A DNA stretch of 32,066 nucleotides, taken from contig JAQGDQ010001626.1 in the NCBI GenBank assembly GCA_030141605.1, forward strand, positions 1 through 32,066, given 5' to 3'. Made by a program: the position numbers and the translations under genes. This DNA comes from Tubiluchus corallicola (taxonomy: Eukaryota > Priapulida > Priapulimorpha > Priapulimorphida > Tubiluchidae). Shown in pieces: positions 10,466-19,639 of this stretch (positions are counted from its first letter, which is position 1; the number at the start of each line of letters is the position of its first letter). Under the pieces are notes generated by a model. It saw only the letters and a list, made by a program, of their open reading frames with translations. It had not been told where the DNA came from and ran no database searches.

Positions 10466-10760
10466 TTTCAAATGAGCGGCTGCGTAACAGAACCAAAAAA
10501 GAACATTGGAGCACAAAAATCATAATCAGAAGACTAAGATGGGTAGGACATCTAATGAGATTGCCAGAAACAACACCAGTAAGATTAGCATTAAACGAGG
10601 CACTGAAAACTACTAAGCCACCTCCAGGGAAAACCAAATAACTTGGATATCAAGAATTAATAAAGATTTACAACAGCTGAGTCCAAACTTAACAATAGCG
10701 TCGCAGGAGTTGAAAATTTAAGCTGCAGATAGGAAACAGAGGATGCTCTAATGAAGGATA
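10466..10760 (+). pseudogene. Non-LTR retrotransposon 3' end remnant (reverse-transcriptase ORF tail)
   Basis: The translation contains ERLRNRTKKEHW, then RRLRWVGHLMRLPETTPVRL, then PPPGKTK. After one frame change it continues TTWISRINKDLQQL-like, then AADRKQRML. The RRLRWxGHxxRxP pattern followed by a W-R-x-x-x-KDL segment is the usual C-terminal tail of LINE-type reverse-transcriptase polyproteins. Reading breaks at the TAA at 10639-10641, again after SQELKI and after RKQRML, so it is dead. A closely related remnant lies in the opposite orientation at 12345-12520. Confidence 0.75.
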
Positions 10761-11024
10761 GAGGTTCTGTGTTTACAATGAATGCTTAGAACAACAGAAG
10801 AAAGATATTGCCTGGAGTATGTTGCAATGGTTTCCTTTTACTGTAGTTCATTATATACGGTTACGGATCTCGTTTATCGCTTCATTTTAATTCTGTAGAG
10901 ACAGAAAACATTCAAAAATTTGGGATAGTGTTATTATCCCGATTAAAGGATTACCTTTCTTGTCTCTAACGCAAAGCTTGTAAAGAGGTTGGTATTTCTA
11001 ATGAGCCTTTTCTTAGTTTCGTTG

Positions 11025-11036
11025 TGCGCATGCGCA
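11025..11036. promoter_or_regulatory. TGCGCATGCGCA palindrome (NRF-1-like site)
   Basis: A perfect 12-bp palindrome matching the NRF-1 consensus. It sits within an intron with no promoter feature nearby, so any role is uncertain. Confidence 0.25.
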
Positions 11037-11924
11037 TTTGCTGTGGGTCAAAGTTTAAGTGTATCTCAGCAATGTGTCTTAACTACATCCGTCGCGTGAC
11101 ATGTGGGTAAAGCAAAGCCATTTACCATATCGGTTAAGTAACTTCTGTTGTTTAACGTAGACTTTTCTTAATTATGCATTACTTTAGTCTGATCGTAGAG
11201 TGATTTGCTAACAGGATCTTGCTTGCGAACCAAAAAAATGAACTAGGTAAGGTTCTAGCTAGCTGTTAAAATTGTTACTATTACAACAGCATGGGCGGCG
11301 CGGCGTTGTCAAGTATACACAAATGCGTTGTCTGGTACATTTAACCTTTGACCTTTTCACGATCACCATCAATCGCTGGAACTGTAAAAAGGCTTATTCC
11401 GCCAGTTGTGAATTCTTTTCGAGCGATTTTCTTTGCCAACAGGATTATGTAACACAACAATAATTTCTGCCTCTCCTTCGCATATCCTAAAATGGAACGC
11501 GTATATTTGCGCAATATTAATATTATTAATAGCGCTCTTGGGGGCAAATACTCGTGACCGGCTATTGATCAGTTGCCTTCCTTCAAATGTGAATTCAGGG
11601 CATTATATTAATCGTAGCTGTCCTGGTGATAAGATATTTAACTGTAGATATCGATCTTTCCGAGCAACTGTGCTGCCTGCTATAATGTCTGCTCTAGCTA
11701 GATATTTTATGGGCATTTCATAAAAAGACTGGATGGGGCGAGTGTTAGCTGATTCTGTTATTTTACTCACAGCTGGTGTTATTTCTCATCTCGTTGGAGA
11801 CTGTTTATCCAACCTAAAATAGGCGTACAGACTGTTTATTCCGCCTGCGTTATTGAAGATTGAAAAATAGATTGGTTAAGTTACGTCATCTAACTATCTG
11901 TCTGTCTGTTTCTATTTGGCTATC

Positions 11925-12229
11925 TTTCTTTCTTTCTTTCTTTCTCTCTCTCTCTCTCTTTCTCTCCCCCTTTCTTCTCTTTACTCTCTTCTCTTTGCCT
12001 CTCTCTTTCTCCCCCTTTCTTCCCTTCACTCTCTTCAATTTTCCTCTCTCTTTCTCCCCCTTTCATCCCTTCACTCTCTTCTCTTTTCCTCTCTCTCTCC
12101 CCCTTCCCTTCACTCTCTTCTTTTTTCCTCTCTCTTTCTCTCCCCTTTCTTCTCTTCACTCCTCTCTTCTCTTCCTCTCTCACTCCTCTGTCTCGCTCTA
12201 TCTCTCCCCTTTCTTCTCTTCTGTGCAAT
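11925..12229. repeat. Polypyrimidine minisatellite (~48-bp unit)
   Basis: About 300 bases almost free of purines on this strand. After a (TTTC)n and (TC)n start, units of the form TCTCTTTCTCCCCCTTTC + CCTTCACTCTCTTC recur about five times with length variation. Long mirror-like pyrimidine tracts can form intramolecular triplexes; that is inference here. Confidence 0.9.
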
Positions 12230-12344
12230 CCCTTTTACTCTTCTGACACCACTGACCTTTGAAAAAACGTCACCACAAAGGGTGTCGTTTCATTGCTGTA
12301 AAACGTAACGAAACTGTGATTACAAATACCAATCTCTTTAAAAG

Positions 12345-12520
12345 TTTTGTATTGGGTTTCCCTGGAGGTCGCATAGCAGCTTCCAATGCCTCGTTTAATG
12401 CTAATCTTACTGGTGTTGTTTCTGGCAATCTCATTAAATATTCTACCCATCTGAGCCTGCTGCTTCTGATTTTAGTGCTCCAATGTTCTTCTTTGGTTCT
12501 GTAATTGCAAACTCGCTTTT
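12345..12520 (-). pseudogene. Second non-LTR retrotransposon 3' remnant, minus strand
   Basis: On the minus strand this reads ACAGAACCAAAGAAGAACAT, TGGAGCACTAAAATCAG, then ATGAGATTGCCAGAAACAAC and CCTCCAGGGAAACCC, closely matching 10486-10632 of the plus-strand remnant. The amino-acid pattern is the same RRLRW-to-PPPGK tail, here broken by frame changes (GTAGAATATT where the other copy has GTAGGACATC). Confidence 0.75.
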
Positions 12521-12574
12521 AAAATAAACCCGTAGATGTCGCTAACGTTACCTTTTTGCCTTTTTTGTAACTGT

Positions 12575-12690
12575 GTCAGTATGAGGACACGGTGCGTAAC
12601 GCAGAATACTGCAGCAATTTTTACTTGTCCTCCAGATGGTTGTGGGTTCGAGTCCATGAAAGCGTAGACCATACATTTGCCATACAATTG
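12575..12690 (+). mobile_element. Probable tRNA-derived SINE remnant
   Basis: A canonical Pol III B box GGTTCGAGTCC lies at about 12645-12655 (TGTGGGTTCGAGTCC). An A-box-like stretch GGTGCGTAACGCAGAATA lies about 50 bases upstream, as in tRNA-related SINEs. No intact tRNA cloverleaf can be drawn and no clear tail or target duplication was found, so it is old. Confidence 0.45.
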
Positions 12691-13233
12691 AACACACATC
12701 TTCTGTTGGTTTTTATGAGATTTACAAGTTTAGATAATGTCAACTCGTGGCAGTATAGGGCAGAATCGTACACGTTTTAGCTGTTGGCAGAAGTTCATAA
12801 AGGCACCCCATTTATTCCCCCAGGATGAAAGTTTTCTCTTTGTTCGACAGCTGGTCAAATGGTCAATTTTAATTGCAGGCAGCGAGTTGGTAGGTTTTTC
12901 ATTGCTTTTTACGATTTTCTGTAATTTTGGTTATTTTTCTTCCCCTGAGCACCACAAATTTATGTCACACATCTTGGTTCATGTCTTTGATTCATAATCT
13001 CTTGCTTGCTTATGGCTTCTGTGCAGAAACGTAATTTCATTTATCGTGACGCACAAAGTAAGAATCTTTGCTTTTAATCTATCTCTGTTTCCTATAGGTC
13101 TTACAGAAAGACAAACCAACTTCTCTTACATTGCACTCTAGGTATATTGCATTAGTTACTCTTGTACTTTCACACACATAATTTTCGGCTACGGATTATT
13201 TTGTTTTATTAAATTGAAAACGCGTTGCGTTAA

Positions 13234-13905
13234 AGCACAAGAAAACCCTGCACGTACATTAAGCTTAAAAAATTCGTCTCGAAATTTTATACCACTTACA
13301 CACTGCCTTTTCACATGCATGGCTTGCATCGGCCGTAATGCTGTATAAAACGTGTACATTTAAGCTCCCGCGATGACCGTTAGGCACAGCCATTTTAATG
13401 GTAGGTCGTTTGAAACAAGTTTTGATAACATTGAGCAAAATTTTAAAAAATAATCAGAGCATTCGTAGCATACACGTTGCTAATTAAGTAAAATTTTAAA
13501 TTACTGTATTTTGTCAATAAGACAAAAAATACGTTTTTGGTTAGTTGGTGGCGCACCCTGGAGGGTGAGTCTGTGACATTTTACCATTTGGCACAAACAC
13601 TTAAAATTATTAGTCTAGTTGCATAATTTTTTCCAGCAGTAAAGTGAAATGCTAAGTAATATAGATTTCAACGAAAATTTTTCTGTTTGATAATTTAACA
13701 TTGCCTTTTCTTTCCCTGATTTACATTTGCGTATATGACGTCATGTAATGGCGCCGTCGGAACAGTATTGCAGGAGATTTAAAATGAAAACAAACGAAAA
13801 TTCCTTTCAACACGAATACGATATGTGCATAAAATTGCTGTAAGGTAGTGTAATTTTTAAGGCGTTTTTTCTGAAAGCTACTTCAGGTACCCCTTTTCTT
13901 CTCCT
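13234..13905 (+). mobile_element. A-family TTAA MITE, copy A2
   Basis: Flanked by TTAA at 13230-13233 and 13906-13909. It starts AGCACAAGAAAACCC and ends GGTACCCCTTTTCTTCTCCT, so its termini are inverted repeats related to A1. It aligns with A1 over its whole length in the same orientation, with small indels (for example the TTTTGTCAATAAGACAAAAA region near 13508). The TGACGTCA at 13736-13743 and the mid-element hairpin are conserved. Confidence 0.85.
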
Positions 13906-14024
13906 TTAATGAAGTAGTCAATAAGATTTGTTTTATTGTAAGTATCGTGAGCTTTCTGCATTATAAGGTTCAAGGTGTTAAATTACAGCAAGAGTGTTTC
14001 GTAATTTCTTCTTTCCCGCTTCAG

Positions 14025-14192
14025 GAAACGGCGAAGAGTCGATTCCAATGCTGATGTTTAATCACTCCGAAAAAGAGGACTCGCTTCCCCGCACTCGGCC
14101 TCAAAGCAATGCTGAAAAGTCCCCTCCCCGATTACTAGACATAGGCTCCGATCACGGAACGCCAACAAAAGTCCCTCAGTCTCAGACAATAG
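14025..14192 (+). CDS. Shaw: Shaw-type K+ channel, exon 3 (C-terminal tail)
   Basis: The acceptor CCGCTTCAG ends at 14024 and the exon completes the split Gly codon 476, then encodes residues 477-531 and the first base of 532. The tail is hydrophilic, with NGEESIPMLMFNHSEKEDS followed by a Ser/Pro-rich part (EKSPPRLLDIGSDHGTP). It has no transmembrane segment and no domain I recognise. The SP and TP dipeptides are possible proline-directed phosphorylation sites. The donor ATAG|GTTTGT is phase 1, matching exon 4 and also the candidate short exon at 14542. Frame and splice signals agree well; the family's C-terminal tails are poorly conserved, so this exon rests on joining rather than on homology. 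Confidence 0.85.
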
Positions 14193-14541
14193 GTTTGTGC
14201 ACTAATATTACTAACTTGTTGTAGTTAGCTAACCGTATAGCTGAGTTTATAAAATACATACTAATATTTTCAATTTAAGTAAGTGTATTCAGTTTTGCAT
14301 TGCTTGTTTTTATACATAAGCATTAATCTTTTTTCGGAGTTTATATTGTTAATGTATGTGCTGGGTGTAATACATGTGCACTGCCTTTTTTAACCTGTTT
14401 ACGCAATTGGTGCACAGCAGCATGGAGATTGGTTCATTATGCCAAGCAAGCTTCTTATTTTTATTGCAAACTGTGTAAAAAGGAACTTCTCTCATCTGAC
14501 ATTACTTGTGTCAACCCTTTCCCTCTATTTTCCCTACGTAG

Positions 14542-14573
14542 CTGATCCAGGATTGACACCTGTGTCCATGTAA
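14542..14573 (+). CDS. Shaw: Candidate alternative short exon of Shaw (tail ADPGLTPVSM)
   Basis: A strong pyrimidine tract (CCCTTTCCCTCTATTTTCCC) leads to ACGTAG at 14536-14541. Joined in phase 1 to exon 3, the following bases read Ala-Asp-Pro-Gly-Leu-Thr-Pro-Val-Ser-Met and then TAA at 14571-14573. If GTAAAG at 14570 is used as a donor, the exon is 28 nt (14542-14569). On joining exon 4 it still reads Met and then TAG, so both routes give the same short C-terminus. Five TGCATG motifs follow within 240 nt. No homology supports the peptide; this is a prediction from splice signals and frame. Confidence 0.3.
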
Positions 14574-14623
14574 AGCATTGGAGTGATATACAGAGAGGCC
14601 CCCTGCCTTGAGGTTGTAAGTGC

Positions 14624-14812
14624 TGCATGCGTGTCTTTCGCTGTCACACATTTTCAAGCATGCGTGCATGGCATGGCTTCACCCACTTTTGTGTGCACGC
14701 ACTCACCCATCTTTAGAATAATAGTGCATGATGAGATTATGACTTATGCGTATATATTTCTGCGTCTTCTTGCATGCAGCTTCGGTTGGCGTACTTGTGT
14801 AGTAACTGCATG
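14624..14812 (+). promoter_or_regulatory. Cluster of five TGCATG (Rbfox-type) motifs
   Basis: TGCATG occurs at 14624, 14665, 14725, 14771 and 14807, with two further GCATG at 14658 and 14671. About one hexamer per 4 kb is expected by chance. UGCAUG in an intron is the established binding site of Rbfox proteins, which promote inclusion of an exon lying upstream of the site. Confidence 0.5.
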
Positions 14813-15063
14813 TTACCAAGCTTTCAAAGGTAAGCCATAATTACGTTAGTTATAGAACGTTACGTTAGAATGCGCTGTTGTGAGTGTTGTGACGGAAGGC
14901 TAAAAACGTTTTAGAAGTGGGCAAGGTCAGCGAATTTTTACGTGCAGCTAAAAAACCCGGATGTAAGATTCATAAACTACGTTTACGTTTGGGTTACGTT
15001 TCAAGTAGCTGTCTGGTAGCTCTCTGCATCTAGATGCAAGCATTTTAACGCTTGCTCGCTTAA

Positions 15064-15517
15064 CCCTTTCATACCCGTTGTATCCCGTGGGATACGAGAA
15101 TATTTTCTGCCTTTAAAATTAATAAAATTTTAAAACTGACAGTTATTTGATCTGTTAATAGTTATTTTGATTTAAGCCAATAACAAAAGACTAAAAATGG
15201 TGGTAAAATGGCAAACTGGAAAATCTACATAGCATAAAAAACTGCGCAAGGTACTTTAGAGACGACTTTGTACAGATCAACATAGCATGCATACAAAATG
15301 TCTTAAATACTTTAAAAAATTATCAGCAGTTGCAAAATGAAGCACATTTTATGCTTCCATTGAATCCCAAAGTATCCCGTGGGATACAGGCTATATTTAG
15401 CACGCGGGCACAGGTAGAAAAAAATAATTATTATGTGTAAACAAGATGGACATACTGAACAAAAGTACCAAGCCAAAATTTTTTTCTTATTTAAAAAATA
15501 ATTTGGGACTGAAAGGG
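15064..15517. mobile_element. piggyBac-like MITE
   Basis: TTAA at 15060-15063 and 15518-15521 flank terminal inverted repeats CCCTTTCATACCC and, in reverse complement at the right, CCCTTTCAGTCCC. TTAA targets and CCCTTT ends are typical of piggyBac elements. A nearly palindromic TATCCCGTGGGATA occurs near the left end (about 15081) and again near 15372. No transposase is present. Confidence 0.85.
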
Positions 15518-15535
15518 TTAAGCGGGCCTCGCTAA

Positions 15536-16040
15536 AGGAAAACTGGGTGATTTTTCATATCATAGCTCGCTCAAGTACGGTGAAAAGCACATATTTCAGC
15601 ACCTATAATAAAGCCAAAGCGTTTGTGATAATTAAACAATATGTGAAAACTAAACTAACGGCAGGCGAGCCCAGTTAGTGACGACATCAAAACCGAATAT
15701 GATTTTCAACAGCACAACCATTCCATGTGCCTACTGTAAATTCAAATTTCAAGTTTACCACTATGCTCTCGCATGAGATCTCGAGCGTGTGCACTACGTC
15801 ACAACTGAACAACTCTGAACTGTGAAGTACAGCACCTATTTTTCCGAGACGCGCGCTTGTGCCCATCTAATGGTGAAATGCATGAACAGCGAGCAACTAG
15901 CCGGGCGAACGCGAATTTGCGTTTCTGCGGTAATAATTCTTTCATGTAATTCATTCTTAAAAAAATTGTATATTTCTCTTTCAATGTTTTAGGAGGAAGA
16001 TTGTTTTGAGTTGCAGTTTAATACTGGGCCCGGTTTTCCT
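15536..16040 (-). mobile_element. B-family TTAA MITE, copy B4, inverted
   Basis: It starts AGGAAAACTGGGTGATTTTT, the reverse complement of the right end of B2, and ends GGGCCCGGTTTTCCT before TTAA at 16041-16044; the left TTAA has mutated to CTAA. Internal blocks such as ACGTCACAACTGAAC and GTGCCCATCTAATGG match B1/B2 in reverse. It lies 15 bp from the piggyBac-like MITE. Confidence 0.85.
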
Positions 16041-16236
16041 TTAATTATAATTTTATACGTTGGCAAATACTAGATGAGAAGCAAAAAAATACGGGCACAA
16101 AATTGGCTAGATTAATTAAAAAATATGTTCATGAACAGCTAGTCGATCATTTTTTGAGCTACTGGAATCATAAAACGCTGTGACGTCACTGCAGCTTCTT
16201 AGCCGTTCGGTTAACTTTGATCAGATCTAAGAGGTA

Positions 16237-16676
16237 CAGTGTTCCCTCACTTATCGCGGGTGTTCCATTCCAGGCCCATCCGCGATAAGTGAATTTCCGC
16301 GAAGTAGGGACGCTATACTTATTTGTGAGCGCAAGTGCTACATTTCCTTTTTGGTGTGTACTCATCCGCCGAATAAATACACTATTTACTGTAAATGGTA
16401 ATTTTTTATGATTTATAATATTCTTTTAATGTTAGAATTAATATTTTTAATATATTTTTATACACTTTGTGATTTTTTATGCAAATATATATCATCAGAT
16501 CTATACATTACTGTACAATACGTACTACGCATGTGCAAAAATACTTTAGACGGAGTACCGCAAAAACCCGCGAAACAGCGAAAATATCGCGATAAATATT
16601 TTACATTAATATTTTTGAAAACCCGCGAAACAGCGAGTCCGCGATAAACGAACCGCGAAGTTGCGAGGGAACACTG
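16237..16676. mobile_element. pogo/Tigger-like MITE (TA target)
   Basis: TA at 16235-16236 and 16677-16678 flank CAGTGTTCCCTC and its exact complement GAGGGAACACTG. The inner terminal sequences with TTATCGCGGGT, CGCGATAAGTGAA and CCGCGAAGTTGCGAGGG resemble ends of pogo/Tigger-type Tc1-mariner elements as I recall them. The inside is AT-rich with CCCGCGAAACAGCGA twice near the right end. It is non-autonomous. Confidence 0.85.
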
Positions 16677-17091
16677 TACTCATACTGTAAGAGGTACGTA
16701 AGGGGTTACGGTTGGAACAAACACGAGAATTCGCCCCGAAACCGTCATAACTTATTTAATACAGATAAGAGATATACGTTCATATCTTTTTTGGCTAGCA
16801 TACGTAGGAAATTACTAAAAAAAGTTCTTTTTTACTAACTCAAACAATTAAAACGTGTGCTAATTGCTGAGAATACAATGTTTTGCGATTTTGTTCCGTT
16901 TTTTCGAAGCATTTTTGTAAAATTCGCTGATCTGTCAGTTGAAACTTGTAAGCTACCGAACTTAACGTGGCATTCGAGCAGTGAATTTAGTTGAGTAATT
17001 ATGTGAAAAAAGACGCAAAAAATGTTCTATTTCCCTTTGAAGTAATCATGAGTGTTGCATGGTCTAGAGAGCATGTTTGCAGACTATTGAG

Positions 17092-17158
17092 CAGGGCCCA
17101 TTTCAGGGGGGGAGTGGGGATACTTCCCTGGGCCTCGCTTAGACTGAAATAGGCCCTG
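17092..17158. mobile_element. Miniature hAT element, 67 bp, with perfect 8-bp target duplication
   Basis: CTATTGAG occurs at 17084-17091 and again at 17159-17166, directly flanking CAGGGCCCATTTCAG and its inverted partner CTGAAATAGGCCCTG (one mismatch in 15). The 8-bp duplication and CAGGG ends are the hAT hallmark. The interior is only about 37 bases, G-rich then mixed. Confidence 0.85.
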
Positions 17159-17784
17159 CTATTGAGCTACAGCATCTGCCGACTGCTATAAATTGAAAAT
17201 ATGATATGATTTTATAAACTTTACATATATGTATGAAATACGAAATACTTATTAGCAACACTTAAGTTTAGCTCTTTGTGTGAAATACTCCATGTATGTA
17301 GTTGTGTACTAGAATTGGTCATCTCTATTTTACGTATGATTAAGTATTTAATCATAATTAGAACACAGCATGATAGTAATTGTCATTAATTAGAGTGTAC
17401 TATAACATTTAAACTCAGAGATGGAAATGTGTCGTATTTATCTACTGCCAAGTCTGGTACAAGACGTCAAACGGAAATCATTTGACCGGAAGTCTGTAGT
17501 GACGAACGTAAATGACACGAGCAAGTGATAAAAAGCAGTCGTTAGAAACAGCAAAATACGCAAGAATTTACCTCCCCCTCCCCCCCCACCCCCCCCCAAC
17601 GTGGAAGACAATTTTTATTTTTGTGCTCAAATAATGTATATTGTTTTAAATTTTTGGAACAGTAGTTTCTAGTTTGCACTGGACACATTTGCCTTTAACA
17701 ATTGTGTGAATTTCTATTCTCAAGCTGCGATGTTCTTTTATGCTTTTATAGTTATGAATATCGATTTTTATGGCAAATGAAGAT

Positions 17785-17815
<31 letters not shown>

Positions 17816-18632
17816 GAAAACTAAAGTCACCCACGACCCAGTTCCAGCTCTGACATGTAGTAGTCATTTGTGAAAATTTATGGTGCAATTTACATACGAA
17901 ATATGGTGCATCTTATTCATATTAGTCATGTGTTTATATGTGGATTAGTGGATTATATATTTATGATTGGGACGTATTTAGTACTCCAGCAAATTTTAAA
18001 TAAGCATCAGTAAATGACAAACGTTAATTTTACATTTCACGCACACTGTTTTCGTGTATGCGTGAGTGTTCCGTGCATATACATTCACTCTCTCGGCAGT
18101 GATGCGCTGAAGCCTAGCAGGAATGCTTAGTAACTAGTACGTGGGGTGTTAATTTTGTTAACGCACCTAATTATATTGAGCCTCTTGAGACATCCAATAC
18201 GAAAGTGCTTTCACGATTTTGTAATTTATATCACAAAAATATTATTTGTTTTGAGAATTTACTGTTTTACTTAAATAAGCGAATATTAGTTTTCTCTAGA
18301 AATTCAAGTTGTTAGAAATCGTTCGTGCATAGCATTACTTAGTATTACTGTGGTGCTAAAACCAATGTCACCTTGGCAGCAGTGTCATTATTTTATATCT
18401 ATATCTTTCTCTGCGTCTAGAGCTAATAGTTAACATGAGGCAGGGTGCCAAGATTCTGGACTGATGTAGGTTGGGTGTACCGCCATACGGGATGCAGTCC
18501 TGATCTTGCTGATGCACCTGCCAAAGTAAATATCCCTCAAATTGGCGCCACCAATGAATTTTAAACATGCACGTATGTCCACGTAATGCTTTGTACACAA
18601 GCTTGTGCCTAATGTATATTATCTGATTCCAG

Positions 18633-18856
18633 GTAGTCCAAATGGCATGGAGTCTGTTAGTGCACCAGCAGCGCCACCGCCAGCAACAGTACCGCCACCT
18701 TCTGTGATTGTGACATCAAATCCAGGAAGTGGTTCTACCGGACACCAGCCCAGCTCCGCAAGCCACACGAGTAACTCTCCGACGATGCCGCCAAAGCGAC
18801 CGCTGTCGTCGTCGCCAACAGCGTCGTCGACGCAACTTGCCAAGGTAGAGGCGTGA
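18633..18856 (+). CDS. Shaw: Shaw-type K+ channel, exon 4 (C-terminus)
   Basis: The acceptor CTGATTCCAG ends at 18632. The exon completes codon 532 (Gly) and encodes residues to 605, stopping at TGA 18854-18856. The segment is low-complexity: Ala/Pro-rich (APAAPPPATVPPPS) and then Ser/Thr-rich with PPKRPLSSSPTASSTQ, ending LAKVEA. It looks disordered, and no PDZ-binding end is evident. Joined with the other exons the protein is 605 residues. A possible donor AAG|GTAGAG at 18845 lies just before the stop, so a further 3' exon in another isoform cannot be excluded. Confidence 0.8.
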
Positions 18857-19310
18857 CACTGGCAACGTGATAGGAACAGTCTAGACTGCTGACCAAACCT
18901 CCTGAATGCTTGCAGAACTTGTAAAAAGCTTTGAGCTTTGTGATAAAACATTTATTCAAATTCAGCTCAGAATATTCAGCGACTTTTTTGTTCTGCAAAG
19001 CAGGCAATGTTCGGTCAGCTGATTGCGCACTGACAGGGCATCACTGTTGAATGAGTGCATAATACTGCTATGATTGACCACTGAGAACTATACAGCACTT
19101 GGTGCCACCGACGTGAGAATTTACTGAACATGCCAAACTAAGAGATTGCGAACAAGTATAAGAAAACAGGCGTCAATGAAAACGACACAACTTGGAGTTG
19201 TAAGAATCCTTCTGCATATCCGTCTGCTCCATCTGCATATGTGGAACATTGCTGCCTTTCGGAATACAAATGCTAATATTCCTGAACATGGGAATAAAAG
19301 GGATCTCGGA
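18857..19310 (+). other. Shaw: Probable Shaw 3' UTR
   Basis: Sequence after the stop has no coding potential in frame. The first AATAAA downstream is at 19293-19298 and could end a short 3' UTR. Further AATAAA hexamers lie at 20197, 20750 and 21176, so a longer UTR is possible. Confidence 0.4.
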
Positions 19311-19639
19311 AGTGAGTGATTTGCGATTATCATAATGGCAATATAGTTGCGCCGTCGCGCCAGTAGATGTCTCTCTGTTGTCATTTTAGCTGACAGTTGT
19401 CCTGAGGGCATGGTAAACAGAACCGGGGAACTTCTAACACCAAAGTGCATCAAGTGAGAAGCTGAGGAAAACTCAGCACGTTGTAATATCTGGCTGATCT
19501 TAATACAGGGACCTTCTTTAAATGGGCTTGAAAGAGGGAGATTCTTCTTCTGTTTTATTCATGTGTCTTATCAGTTGGCTACGTTTGTAAAATACTTGTT
19601 ACCATTGTACAATGCAATTGCTTTTAAGCTAGTCATTAC

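Larger units (their letters stand above)
7565..14024 (+). other. Shaw: Shaw intron 2 (phase 1)
   Basis: Intron of 6,460 bp. It contains the 67-bp-unit array (7875-9077), a 9-bp repeat, two opposed non-LTR remnants, a polypyrimidine minisatellite, a tRNA-SINE remnant and MITE A2. 7565-7840, 9110-9660, 9840-10450, 10770-11880 and 12700-13229 show no feature I can support, apart from a perfect TGACGTCA at 10231-10238 and a TGCGCATGCGCA palindrome at 11025-11036. Confidence 0.85.
14193..18632 (+). other. Shaw: Shaw intron 3 (phase 1)
   Basis: Intron of 4,440 bp with donor GTTTGT and acceptor GATTCCAG. It holds a candidate alternative short exon with a downstream TGCATG cluster (14542-14812), a piggyBac-like MITE, B4, a pogo/Tigger-like MITE and a tiny hAT MITE. 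There is a poly-C run at about 17572-17599 and (AT)n at 17784-17812. 14815-15059, 16690-17080 and 17820-18630 show nothing recognisable. Confidence 0.8.

Noticed and set aside
11860-12308. Open frames of about 130 codons rich in Ser/Leu/Phe
   Set aside because: They are readings of the polypyrimidine repeat.
16408-16647. 79-codon frame inside the pogo-like MITE
   Set aside because: It is AT-rich, runs into the terminal repeat and shows no transposase motif.
18841-18850. Donor AAG|GTAGAG just before the Shaw stop as evidence for a further coding exon
   Set aside because: The frame closes nine bases later and no convincing in-phase downstream exon was found. It is kept only as a caveat in the exon 4 entry.
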